A stretch of 6,631 nucleotides of DNA from Dehalococcoidia bacterium (GCA_030745955.1 JASLNQ010000123.1:1-6631), one strand, 5' to 3'. Positions 1-6,389 are shown, counted from the stretch's first letter. The notes: generated by a model not told the origin, from the letters alone. Numbers and translations: made by a program.

Positions 1-525
1 TGGGCCGTTGAAGCCGCGAAGATGCTGAAGGACCATGACGTGACGTGGTTCGAGGAGCCACTCCGTGCCGATGATATCGAGGGCTACAAGCGACTCACCG
101 AGGTATCGCCGGTGCGGATCGCTACGGGTGAGGTGATCAGGGGGCGGCTGGCCTTCGAGCCCTTCATCGCGGGAAGGGCGTGTGACATCCTGCAGCCGGA
201 CCAGACAATATGCGGCGGGTTGTCTGAGTCACGCAGGATCTGGCAGGCTGCGTACGACAATAACATCCAGGTCGTAATGCACGGCTGGAACACGGCTGTT
301 GGCGCGGCAGCCGACCTGCAGCTTTCGGCCTCGATGCCAAACGGCCGGTATCTCGAATACTGGCACCCGGCCCCGTATGTGAGCGGGATACTGGCTGAGC
401 CGATGCTCCTCGACGACGATGGCATGCTGCCGATTCCCGACGGTCCCGGCCTTGGTATCGAGATCGACGAAGACGCGGTCCGGGCCCACGGTGACGGGGC
501 CGACGACTATGGAGCGCTCCAGTAA
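1..525 (+). CDS. Enolase-superfamily (mandelate racemase/muconate lactonizing type) protein, C-terminal part; probable acid-sugar dehydratase
   Basis: The frame is open from base 1, so the start lies outside the window and 174 residues of the C-terminal barrel are visible. The superfamily landmarks appear in order: VTWFEEPL with metal-ligand glutamate near visible residue 18-19, IATGE with the next metal ligand at E44, DILQPD at 62-67 giving the aspartate of a His-Asp dyad, and VVMHGWN with the likely catalytic His at 94, then LEYW with E119. Members abstract a proton alpha to a carboxylate with Mg2+ and either dehydrate or epimerise acid sugars. The His-Asp dyad and LEYW tail favour the mandelate racemase subgroup, whose largest class is sugar-acid dehydratases; the substrate cannot be read from this part. 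The protein ends with a short acidic tail at a TAA. A creatininase-family gene follows 88 bp downstream on the same strand. The family call is firm; the exact reaction is inferred. Confidence 0.9.
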   Translation, partial: WAVEAAKMLKDHDVTWFEEPLRADDIEGYKRLTEVSPVRIATGEVIRGRLAFEPFIAGRACDILQPDQTICGGLSESRRIWQAAYDNNIQVVMHGWNTAVGAAADLQLSASMPNGRYLEYWHPAPYVSGILAEPMLLDDDGMLPIPDGPGLGIEIDEDAVRAHGDGADDYGALQ

Positions 526-563
526 CCTGGCGGCGACCCCATCCCGCGAGAACTAGAATTCAA

Positions 564-579
564 GGTCACACGGTTGACC
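564..579 (+). promoter_or_regulatory. Weak promoter or operator candidate upstream of the creatininase-family gene
   Basis: The 88-bp gap after the enolase-family gene holds a short inverted repeat, GGTCA-6 nt-TGACC (564-579). Its right half contains TTGACC (574-579), five of six matches to a sigma-70 -35 box. No convincing -10 box lies at 16-18 bp; the best is AATACT at 15 bp spacing. The gap also has no clear terminator, so the two + strand genes may instead be one transcript. Weak evidence. Confidence 0.2.
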
Positions 580-613
580 ACCGAAACAACCACGAATACT
601 TACGGAGATATTG

Positions 614-1465
614 ATGGCGATTAACGGCAAATGGCGATACGAGGACCTTACCTGGCAGGAAATGAACCAGGCCGTTGAGGCAGGGTTGATCCCCGTGCTC
701 CCGGTCGGGACGATGGAACAGCACGGTCCACACCTGCCGGTGAAGATGGACCGCTGGACGGCGACCGAGGTGGCCCGGACGGCGTGTGAGCAACACCCCG
801 ACCGCCTGCTGTTCATGCCGCCGGTCGCATATGGCTACACGACTCACGTGATGGACTTCCCCGGCTCGGTGACTGTCCACTACGAGACGTTCATCCGGTA
901 CATCGTCGACATCCTGAAGTCGCTGGCCTACCACGGGTTCAGCCGGATCATCGTCATCAACGGTCATGGGTCGAATATGCCGCCACTCGACCTGGCATGC
1001 CGGCGGGCAAACATTGAGACGGATGCGAATGTCGCCCTGACTTCATGGTGGAACCTGACCGCGACCGACCCGGAGTTCATGAAGACCTGGCGTGAGTCTG
1101 GATACCCCGGCGGGTGTGCGCACTCGGGCGAGGCCGAGACTTCGATGGCGCTTCACATGAACGCCGACCTGATCCAGATGGACAAGGCGGTGAACGAGCA
1201 GATCAAGTTCCACGAGCACAAGTCGCCTTACCAGTGGGTCGACCTCTGGGCGGCGGGGCCGGTGTCCGTTACCTCGTGGACCAGCGAGTACACCGAGTCG
1301 GGAGTCTGTGGCGATGCGTTACTGGCCACGCCGGAGAAGGGCAAGCAGCTGTTCGACGAAGCGGTGAGGAACCTGATCGGCTGGTCGGATGAGTTCTACT
1401 CACGGGAAGTGATGATGCGCAAGGACCACCACGTCGCCCAACCGCTTTCCGACCTTCCGGGGTAG
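614..1465 (+). CDS. Creatininase-family amidohydrolase
   Basis: This 283-residue protein has the length and motif order of the creatininase (creatinine amidohydrolase) family, which hydrolyses cyclic or linear amides at a metal centre in the cytoplasm. Visible motifs are PVGTMEQHGPHLP with metal ligands E35 and H37, D46 just after, INGHGSN with H118, and AHSGEAETS with H170, E173 and E175. True creatininase has an NGHYEN motif whose Glu binds metal; here Ser120 takes that place and E173 of HSGE is the likely replacement, as in other branches of the family. So creatinine is probably not the substrate. The ATG at 614 is chosen because GGAG at 604-607 lies 6 nt upstream; an in-frame TTG at 611 would leave only 3 nt. 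The gene lies downstream of an enolase-superfamily gene and upstream of a large inverted repeat that may end the transcript. Family assignment is firm, substrate unknown. Confidence 0.92.
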   Translation: MAINGKWRYEDLTWQEMNQAVEAGLIPVLPVGTMEQHGPHLPVKMDRWTATEVARTACEQHPDRLLFMPPVAYGYTTHVMDFPGSVTVHYETFIRYIVDILKSLAYHGFSRIIVINGHGSNMPPLDLACRRANIETDANVALTSWWNLTATDPEFMKTWRESGYPGGCAHSGEAETSMALHMNADLIQMDKAVNEQIKFHEHKSPYQWVDLWAAGPVSVTSWTSEYTESGVCGDALLATPEKGKQLFDEAVRNLIGWSDEFYSREVMMRKDHHVAQPLSDLPG

Positions 1466-1630
1466 GTGGGGGCGCAGGTGACGTGAGTGAGGTCGTGCCT
1501 TGGGTGCGGTTCCGACTGCCGGAGTGTGGCTTCTCAGCCGCCTGTGCTCAGTGTTTCGATCACCTACACTCGATTTCCTATCGCCTATACATGATTTCCC
1601 GACCGGAGCGGAGGGACCCGGGGTGGGGTC

Positions 1631-1657
1631 GCGCGGAGCGAATTGAGCGCTCCGCGC
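1631..1657. repeat. Nested perfect hairpin inside the long inverted repeat
   Basis: GCGCGGAGCG (1631-1640) pairs perfectly with CGCTCCGCGC (1648-1657) around a 7-nt AATTGAG loop. The left half overlaps the last 3 bases of the left long arm, so the small hairpin and the long stem would compete slightly at that edge. No T-run follows closely on either strand, so a classical intrinsic terminator is not supported. Confidence 0.8.
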
Positions 1658-1720
1658 TGGTGCGGAATCTCGGGCAAACTCGGGTACCTTTTCGCCTGCT
1701 ATCGAGCCTGTTCTTTTTGA

Positions 1721-1750
1721 GGTCCGTCCACTCTGGTGAGAAAATCGGGT
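1721..1750. repeat. Diverged direct copy of arm sequence inside the element
   Basis: Bases 1721-1750 match 1800-1829, most of which is the right arm, at 24 of 30 positions in the same orientation, offset by 79 bp. Both copies end in AAATCGGGT. The sequence is therefore also an imperfect inverted copy of the left arm. This suggests the element grew by repeated duplication of a palindromic unit, rather than being one simple stem-loop. Confidence 0.65.
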
Positions 1751-1848
1751 GCTGGCGGGGGACGTGTTTGCCGTTTGAGGGCGACGCGATCCCACCCCGG
1801 GTCCCTCCGCTCCGGTCGGGAAATCGGGTATTTGCGGTCGGGAACTCA

Positions 1849-2838
1849 CTAGTCGAAGGTCAGGCCGATTTTCACGGCTCCATCTACGCGCTCAGAGGCG
1901 ATTTCGAATGCCCGGCTGATTTCTGAAATGCCGATGCGATGCGAGATGATCGGCTCAACGTTTAACTCACCTGAACTGATCAGGTTGACGGCCTCGGTGT
2001 AGCTCGTCAGCCCCGGTTCGTCCTGGGAGCCGAGGACGGTGAAAACGTCGGCACGGCTCTTGAACATCTGGGAGTAATCGAACGGCACCGGGTCCTCGGA
2101 CTCCGGCAAGCCGAACAGCACGACACGTCCTTCGTTGCGGACGAGATGGAACGCCTGCGAGAGAGTCGACGTCGATCCCACCGCCTCGATTACAAGATCG
2201 GCCCCGGCACCGCCGGTCAGGTCCATCAGCGCCTGCGTGGCGGCCTCGCCGGTGCCAGCGATCGTCTCGTCGACCCCGTACTGCAGGCCGAGTTCCCGCC
2301 GCCACGACAGCGGCTCGATCGAGATGATCTTTTCGGCACCGAGCCGGGCCAGGATTAAGTCCCAGAAAAGCCCCGCACTGCCTTGCCCGACCACCAGGCA
2401 TGTCTGTCCGTCGAGTGACCGGGGGAGGCGCTTCGCTGCGAAAACGACCGTACCCAGCTGTTGGGCGAGCGTCACCGTATCGATGTCGACACCGGGGTCC
2501 AGCTTCAGGACGTGGGCATCGTCGACAACCTGGTAATCGGCGAAGCACCGCGAGTTCCAGATGTGGGGGACTGTCAACACGAGTTCGCCTTCGGAAAAAT
2601 GCTCCGAGCGGGACTCGATCACCTCGCCGACGGCCTCGTGGCCCGGATGACCGCTCATCGCCGGAAAAGCGGGTATCGCCCATCCGGTGTTCACCATGTG
2701 GAGGTCGGAACCGCAGATCGAAGCAGCCCGCGTCCGCACCAACACGTCGCCCGGTCCGGGCCGTGGGACCTCAACTTCGTCGCAGCGAACTACTCCGCGT
2801 TCAACGGCAACAGCGGCACGCATGGTGCGAGAAATCAC
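1849..2838 (-). CDS. Zinc-type medium-chain alcohol/polyol dehydrogenase (MDR family)
   Basis: This 329-residue protein is an NAD(P)-dependent medium-chain dehydrogenase. The N-terminal GroES-like domain shows CGSDLH with catalytic zinc ligand C42 and GHPGHEAVGEV with H67 and E68. The Rossmann domain shows VVGQGSAG (149-156) and an acidic residue at the end of the second strand (E175 in SIEP), which usually favours NAD. The four-cysteine loop that binds structural zinc is missing: after GELVLTV the chain goes directly to PHIWNSRCF. Likely substrates are a sugar, polyol or sugar acid; which one is unknown. The GTG start at 2838 overlaps the TGA of the upstream nuclease-like gene as GTGA and has GGAG 8 nt before it. 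The ATG at 2823 (MRAAVAVERG) is where many relatives begin but lacks a well-placed Shine-Dalgarno, so it may be the ancestral start. The gene ends just beside the long inverted repeat. Confidence 0.9.
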   Translation of the reverse strand: MISRTMRAAVAVERGVVRCDEVEVPRPGPGDVLVRTRAASICGSDLHMVNTGWAIPAFPAMSGHPGHEAVGEVIESRSEHFSEGELVLTVPHIWNSRCFADYQVVDDAHVLKLDPGVDIDTVTLAQQLGTVVFAAKRLPRSLDGQTCLVVGQGSAGLFWDLILARLGAEKIISIEPLSWRRELGLQYGVDETIAGTGEAATQALMDLTGGAGADLVIEAVGSTSTLSQAFHLVRNEGRVVLFGLPESEDPVPFDYSQMFKSRADVFTVLGSQDEPGLTSYTEAVNLISSGELNVEPIISHRIGISEISRAFEIASERVDGAVKIGLTFD

Positions 2839-3629
2839 CCTTTGGTCTCCAGTAATTGCAGGAATTCGTCTACGACACTAGACGCGTCGTTGAAACACCG
2901 CCCAGAATCAAAAGACTGAACCGTGATGACCCCTCCGAACTCGAGCCATCTGGCTCTTTTCTGTTCTTCGACATTTCGCTCAGGCGGGTGAAATGGTTCT
3001 CCATGTACCTCCAGAACACCCCATTGTCCCTTGTGACAGATGAGGAAATCCGGTTCCAATTTCGTGATCCCGCGAACGGCAGCAGGCAACGGAAAGTAAA
3101 GAACTTTTCTCGACGATAGTTCTCGTGAAACGGCTATTTCACTTTGTGAGCGAAATCGCAGTCCATTCCACGAAAAATTGCCGTGATGTGGTCCGAGCGT
3201 ACCCTGATTCAGCGGCTCGGTATCACCTTTAATCCCCGCTTCGAGCGTTGACCGCCAACCCTCAAACTGTTCCGAGAGTGCGGCGCGAATCTGGATCGAG
3301 AACGCATTAATATGCTCGAATGACGACGATGCAGACTGAATTGCGTCCTTGTAGGCCTGTTCAATGTTGCTGGACCGCTGTTCGGTCAGCATGCCTGTCG
3401 CTGTGTCGAAGTGCTCTGCAGGCACCGAAATGACCAACAAGTAGTCGTAGATGTTGAACTCACCTTCGCCGCCGCTGATCGGGAAAACGACATCCCAAGA
3501 TGGGATCGAAAGTTCCGTCATGGATCGAAGCAAGAACATGGCTTCGAATTCGTGACCTCTCGAGATAAGCAATTCGATTGCAGTCTTGGAGACTCGTTCC
3601 TGCTGTTGTACAGCATCGCTTTCGATCAT
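2835..3629 (-). CDS. PD-(D/E)XK nuclease-like protein (DUF559/Vsr-like C-terminal domain)
   Basis: The protein has 264 residues. The first ~150, largely helical with short strands, match nothing I recognise. The C-terminal half looks like a small endonuclease-fold domain: WNGLRFRSQSEIAVSREL (E164, E170), EPDFLICHKGQWGVLEVHGEPFHPP (D194, E207, H209), then a basic helix with K224 and a final strand-helix. In relatives I recall, the last core motif reads LEVDGEPFH; here the Asp is His209, so activity may be altered. Five sampled 60-base stretches ran from 43 to 57 percent GC, against 65-73 percent in two stretches sampled from the flanking genes, which suggests later acquisition. The ATG at 3629 has GAGG 7 nt upstream. 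The gene starts 47 bp after the GH4 stop with no terminator between, and its stop overlaps the next start, so it is likely co-transcribed with both. No methylase or helicase partner is nearby, so a restriction role is unsupported. Confidence 0.72.
   Translation of the reverse strand: MIESDAVQQQERVSKTAIELLISRGHEFEAMFLLRSMTELSIPSWDVVFPISGGEGEFNIYDYLLVISVPAEHFDTATGMLTEQRSSNIEQAYKDAIQSASSSFEHINAFSIQIRAALSEQFEGWRSTLEAGIKGDTEPLNQGTLGPHHGNFSWNGLRFRSQSEIAVSRELSSRKVLYFPLPAAVRGITKLEPDFLICHKGQWGVLEVHGEPFHPPERNVEEQKRARWLEFGGVITVQSFDSGRCFNDASSVVDEFLQLLETKG
2847..2850 (-). promoter_or_regulatory. Ribosome binding site that favours the GTG start of the dehydrogenase
   Basis: GGAG on the - strand lies inside the last codons of the nuclease-like gene, 8 nt before GTG at 2838. 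It supports translational coupling of the two genes through the 4-bp GTGA overlap, rather than initiation at ATG 2823. Confidence 0.6.
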
Positions 3630-3676
3630 CGCTCTACCTCAGTGAATCAACCTGCACGCGCACTTCGTCCCAGGCA

Positions 3677-4963
3677 TCAGGAGTAGGTTGCCAGCTCTGT
3701 CCCGTGGGCGGTCCATATCTCGTCGAACATGTCTCGAATTTCCGAGAGCGACAGGACGGCTGATGTGAGCGGGTCGAGTGCCACGGCATGGAAGGCGGCC
3801 TCGCGGTCGCCATCGAGAATTGCCTGGGTCGCCAGTTGCTGCACAGCCTGGTTCGACCGGCTGAGCGCGGCAAGCTGGCCGGGAAGCTCGCCAACGGCCA
3901 TCGGGTGGAACCCGAGCTTGTCGATGAGTACGGGCACCTCGACACAACTCTGGTCCAGCAGGTTGTCGATGAGGCCGGTGTTCGGGACGTTTGCGTTTAT
4001 CACCGTTGGGCGGTCGGTCTCCATCGCCTCGATAATTCGGCACGCATACTCCTCGGACCGCTCTGCAGTTAGCTTCCTGTCGGAATTGGTGTCCTCAAGG
4101 AGCTGCGTGTAGTGGTCGTCGATCCGTGTGACGCGGCGCTGCAGGTCCTGCCGGATCTGGTTGAGGTTGAACTCCTCGATCACGTCTTCGTTGTACCGGA
4201 AGTACGGCGTGTACTCCGACATGTGCCGCGTCGATTCGGTGACGAAATACCCGAACTGGCGCATCACCTCGAACCGGACGGTGTCGCGCGAGTAGATTTC
4301 GGGATTATCCATGGCGTCGAACAGCTTAGGATAGGCATCGACGCCGTCCTGCTCGAACCGCAGGAACCATGCCAGGTGGTTGATTCCGGCGACCCAGATG
4401 TTGACTGAATCACGTGGGGCGCCGATGTAGTCGGCAAGGTCGGCCGTGGTGTGCTGGACGCTGTGGCAGAGGCCGAGGGTGGGGACATCGGTGGCGTCGG
4501 CGATCGCCCAGCAGGTGATTGCCATCGGATTTGTGTAGTTCAACAACATGGCGTCGGGGGCAACGTCCTCAATGTCCTCGCAGATGTCCAGTAAAACGGG
4601 GGCGGTCCGGAGCGCCTTGAACACGCCGCCGGGACCTACAGTGTCGCCAACCGACTGGTCGACGCCGTATTTCAGTGGGATGGCAATGTCGCGCTCGAAG
4701 CTGTCACCTACGCGGATGGTTGTCAAAACATAGTCGGAGTCGGCAAGCGCTTCCCGCCGGTCGCCTGTCACCTCGACCTTGATGCGCGTGCCGGTATCGG
4801 CTGCCAGTTTTTTAGCAAACCGCCCCATGAGCTCGAGTCGCTCGGGGTCGGTGTCCATCAGGGCAACCGTGGAGTCCCCTAGTTCGGGCACGCACACGAT
4901 GTCCTGGAGCAGCCGCCGTGCGAACACGACACTACCCGCTCCAATCAGTGAAATCTTGGCCAA
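3677..4963 (-). CDS. Glycoside hydrolase family 4 (alpha-galactosidase/alpha-glucosidase-like, NAD- and Mn-dependent)
   Basis: The 428 residues match the usual GH4 length. The N-terminus is a Rossmann fold starting KISLIGAGS (G8, G10, S11) with D37 after the second strand. Family motifs follow: DTVGPGG (107-113), LNYTNPM (141-147), GLCHSVQ with probable metal ligand C166, GINHLAWF with metal ligand H196, and HMSEYTPYFR (247-256). GH4 enzymes hydrolyse glycosides by transient oxidation at C3 with bound NAD and a divalent metal, then elimination. The CHS and MSEYTPYFR motifs resemble the MelA-like unphosphorylated alpha-glycosidases rather than the phospho-glycosidases; the sugar is uncertain. 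The start is TTG at 4963, preceded by AAGGA at 7 nt; upstream frame to 5170 lacks family similarity. The product has no signal peptide and acts in the cytoplasm, so a transporter outside the window would be expected. Confidence 0.93.
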   Translation of the reverse strand: MAKISLIGAGSVVFARRLLQDIVCVPELGDSTVALMDTDPERLELMGRFAKKLAADTGTRIKVEVTGDRREALADSDYVLTTIRVGDSFERDIAIPLKYGVDQSVGDTVGPGGVFKALRTAPVLLDICEDIEDVAPDAMLLNYTNPMAITCWAIADATDVPTLGLCHSVQHTTADLADYIGAPRDSVNIWVAGINHLAWFLRFEQDGVDAYPKLFDAMDNPEIYSRDTVRFEVMRQFGYFVTESTRHMSEYTPYFRYNEDVIEEFNLNQIRQDLQRRVTRIDDHYTQLLEDTNSDRKLTAERSEEYACRIIEAMETDRPTVINANVPNTGLIDNLLDQSCVEVPVLIDKLGFHPMAVGELPGQLAALSRSNQAVQQLATQAILDGDREAAFHAVALDPLTSAVLSLSEIRDMFDEIWTAHGTELATYS

Positions 4964-4970
4964 GTTCTTG

Positions 4971-4975
4971 TCCTT
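4971..4975 (-). promoter_or_regulatory. Shine-Dalgarno that fixes the TTG start of the GH4 gene
   Basis: AAGGA on the - strand is followed by a 7-nt spacer and TTG (4963-4961), which begins the conserved MAKISLIGAGS region. No ATG or GTG close by in frame would include the whole Rossmann glycine motif, so the weak TTG codon is well supported. Confidence 0.8.
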
Positions 4976-5003
4976 ACGTCGTTCAGTTCCTTCTTCCGGG
5001 GAC

Positions 5004-5034
5004 AGTGTAGTTGCAATCAAGAGCGTGTTGTCTA
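5004..5034 (-). promoter_or_regulatory. Possible sigma-70-like promoter for the GH4 gene
   Basis: On the - strand TAGACA (5034-5029, five of six to the -35 consensus) and TACACT (5009-5004, four of six to the -10 consensus) are separated by 19 bp, longer than ideal. They lie 41 bp or more upstream of the TTG start in the 133-bp gap after the ceramidase-like gene. If real, GH4 has its own promoter in addition to read-through. Confidence 0.25.
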
Positions 5035-5062
5035 CCGGAAGTCCGGTCCCTGGCCCAAGCGC

Positions 5063-5074
5063 CCTTCGCGAAGG
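5063..5074. repeat. 12-bp perfect palindrome downstream of the ceramidase-like gene
   Basis: CCTTCGCGAAGG is a perfect palindrome. A - strand transcript can alternatively pair CCCTTC with GAAGGG across it. It lies 22 bp after the ceramidase-like stop and before GH4. No T-run follows, so it could be a weak or factor-dependent termination structure, an mRNA-end stabiliser, or an operator. Confidence 0.45.
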
Positions 5075-5096
5075 AGAAGGGGTTCTGGCATCGTCT

Positions 5097-6179
5097 CTAC
5101 GTTGCGCCCAGTTCGGCCAGGACCGCTGTTCCGCGCTTGACCGCCCTGGCATCGAAAGTCGCTTTCGCATCGAACATGCCGCCTGCCAGGTTGGCGGTCA
5201 CGAAGACGTTCGAATGCGGGAGTTCGCGCCGGAACCGGCGTGCAAAGCGGTTCGGCTGGGTTTTGTCCGTTGCTACAAAAAAAGCATCGCCAATTCGCAT
5301 TACATGGATGCCGGCCACGTCGTCGTTTCGGACTGCGATCTCGACATTTCGTCGCTGGGTCGTATCGGCCGCGCCGTTGGCGGCCTGCGTCGCGAGCAAG
5401 AGGCCCATCGCCTGCACGTCCTGCGGCTGCCGGTCGGCGTGGGCGGGCTTTTCGTTGCCTTCCCACCAGTCGAACGGGCGGATGTCATGCGAAGGCGCCC
5501 CGGCGAAGAGCGATAGACCGCCACCGTTCTGTTCCAGCGCCCATGCGGCATAGCCGGGGTAGTCGGCGGTCCACCGGGTGGTCGGCCCGGTGATCGTTGC
5601 GGGGCAGGCGAAGTTGACGAGACGTGCGATGCCGCTGCCATCGGCACGGTTGATCGCGAGTACGAACAACGCCGGGTTGCCGGGGCGGCCCGGGCCATCG
5701 GTGAACGTCGACACATCGGGCAGCAGCACACCGGTCGATCCCATCGACGCCGGTTCCAGTGCGCCGATGGCGACTCTCACGGCCCCTGCGACGTGCTCAG
5801 GTAGATAGGCGGTGTAGTTGGCGTACTGCGGCTCCTCCCTCCACAGGGGCGGCGCAGTCCCGTTACCGGTGACGATAAGCCAGACCGAATTCGTTTCTAC
5901 ACCGGCAGCGCCACTGGCGGCTGTCTTGATCGAGTCGGAGAGTGCACCTGACATTCCCCAGAGATCGAGGCTGACGAGAACGGCCCGCGTACCGGCCGAT
6001 TCGAGGACGATCACCCGGGCCAACAGGTCATCGGTCACACCCGTGGATTCGCGGGGGCCGTGCTCGGGTCCGTCGATTACACAACCTACCGGGGGTGTGA
6101 TCACGGCCCGGCCGGTCCCTGCCCTGAACAGACCCGGAGCGGTCTTGCCGGCCATTTCCAGAACCATTCGCAATCCCAT
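5097..6179 (-). CDS. Neutral/alkaline ceramidase-like protein, probably catalytically inactive
   Basis: The 360 residues follow the N-terminal domain of neutral/alkaline ceramidases, a fold also seen in many bacterial proteins of unknown substrate: FRAGTGRAVITPPVGC (18-33), GVTDDLLARVIVLE (47-60), AVLVSLDLWGMS (66-77), NFAC...ADYPGYA (189-211), GGLSLFAGAPSHDI (220-233). The metal motifs are degenerate. The expected T/S-H-T-H-S reads TGNGT (104-108), the expected ACHP reads ACPA (191-194), the expected GEP reads KTQP (306-309), and the late tyrosine motif after LA-G (331-334) reads FDA. So zinc hydrolase activity is unlikely; a binding or structural role is possible. No signal peptide is evident. 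The start is uncertain: ATG 6179 has a weak GAAG upstream, ATG 6167 has GGGA at a usable distance, and the frame runs open to 6365 without family similarity. The gene precedes GH4 and diverges from the SMP-30 gene. Confidence 0.7.
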   Translation of the reverse strand: MGLRMVLEMAGKTAPGLFRAGTGRAVITPPVGCVIDGPEHGPRESTGVTDDLLARVIVLESAGTRAVLVSLDLWGMSGALSDSIKTAASGAAGVETNSVWLIVTGNGTAPPLWREEPQYANYTAYLPEHVAGAVRVAIGALEPASMGSTGVLLPDVSTFTDGPGRPGNPALFVLAINRADGSGIARLVNFACPATITGPTTRWTADYPGYAAWALEQNGGGLSLFAGAPSHDIRPFDWWEGNEKPAHADRQPQDVQAMGLLLATQAANGAADTTQRRNVEIAVRNDDVAGIHVMRIGDAFFVATDKTQPNRFARRFRRELPHSNVFVTANLAGGMFDAKATFDARAVKRGTAVLAELGAT

Positions 6180-6222
6180 CTTTTGCTTCAGTTGGGTCAA
6201 AAACCGATTTGTGTTGATTTCC

Positions 6223-6237
6223 ACTAACGATCTTAGT
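6223..6237. promoter_or_regulatory. Operator-like inverted repeat in the divergent intergenic region
   Basis: ACTAA-5 nt-TTAGT is a short symmetric site in the 210-bp gap between the divergent ceramidase-like and SMP-30 genes, in its most AT-rich part and 44 bp from the ceramidase-like start. On the - strand a TAAGAT sequence overlapping it resembles a -10 box. It could be the binding site of a dimeric regulator serving the divergent pair. The regulator is not in the window. Confidence 0.3.
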
Positions 6238-6389
6238 CGCCAGGACGACCCGGTTGAGTGCGAATCTCGCCTGCGGGTGATACGCTCCGCACCATTCTCG
6301 TACGTGGCTTTGCCCGATGTCGGCCCAAAACCTACTCTGGCCCGTTGCCGGAGGGTGTTGGGCATCGTGAACCCAGGAGTCGGTAACCC

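Larger units (their letters stand above)
1593..1825. repeat. Long inverted-repeat element (41-bp arms, 151-bp interior) between convergent genes
   Basis: The arms are 1593-1633 and 1785-1825. Reverse-complementing one onto the other gives 40 of 41 matches; the exception, G1628 against T1790, would be a G-U pair in a + strand transcript, so that RNA pairs along the whole arm. Weaker complementarity without gaps continues outwards to about 1575 and 1844, the latter only 5 bp from the stop codon of the - strand dehydrogenase. The interior has a nested hairpin (1631-1657) and a diverged direct copy of arm sequence (1721-1750). No transposase, credible ORF or clear target duplication is present. 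It could be a non-autonomous mobile element (MITE- or REP-like), or a bidirectional terminator or mRNA-stabilising structure for the two convergent genes. The remainder of the gap (1466-1574) shows nothing recognisable. Confidence 0.88.

Noticed and set aside
1400..1849. 149-codon open frame on the - strand across the creatininase gene end and the inverted repeat
   Set aside because: It overlaps a firm gene antisense and is made largely of the repeat arms; the residues are low-complexity, Pro/Arg/Ser-rich and match no domain. High GC keeps the frame open.
1567..1850. CACT at 1567-1570 and 1847-1850 as a target-site duplication around the inverted repeat
   Set aside because: Four bases are expected by chance at this spacing and they do not abut the well-matched arms.
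1483..1926. 147-codon open frame on the + strand through the repeat
   Set aside because: It runs into the dehydrogenase gene antisense, reads through the hairpin arms and has no ribosome binding site or recognisable domain.
2135..2919. Several overlapping + strand open frames opposite the dehydrogenase
   Set aside because: They are antisense to a gene with clear catalytic and cofactor motifs and show no recognisable domain.
4964..5170. N-terminal extension of the GH4 protein by 69 codons
   Set aside because: GH4 enzymes begin at the Rossmann strand; the extension has no family similarity and a good Shine-Dalgarno precedes the TTG at 4963.
6180..6365. N-terminal extension of the ceramidase-like protein by 62 codons
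   Set aside because: The segment lacks family similarity and would fill nearly all of the divergent promoter region; internal ATGs at 6179 and 6167 fit the family start better.
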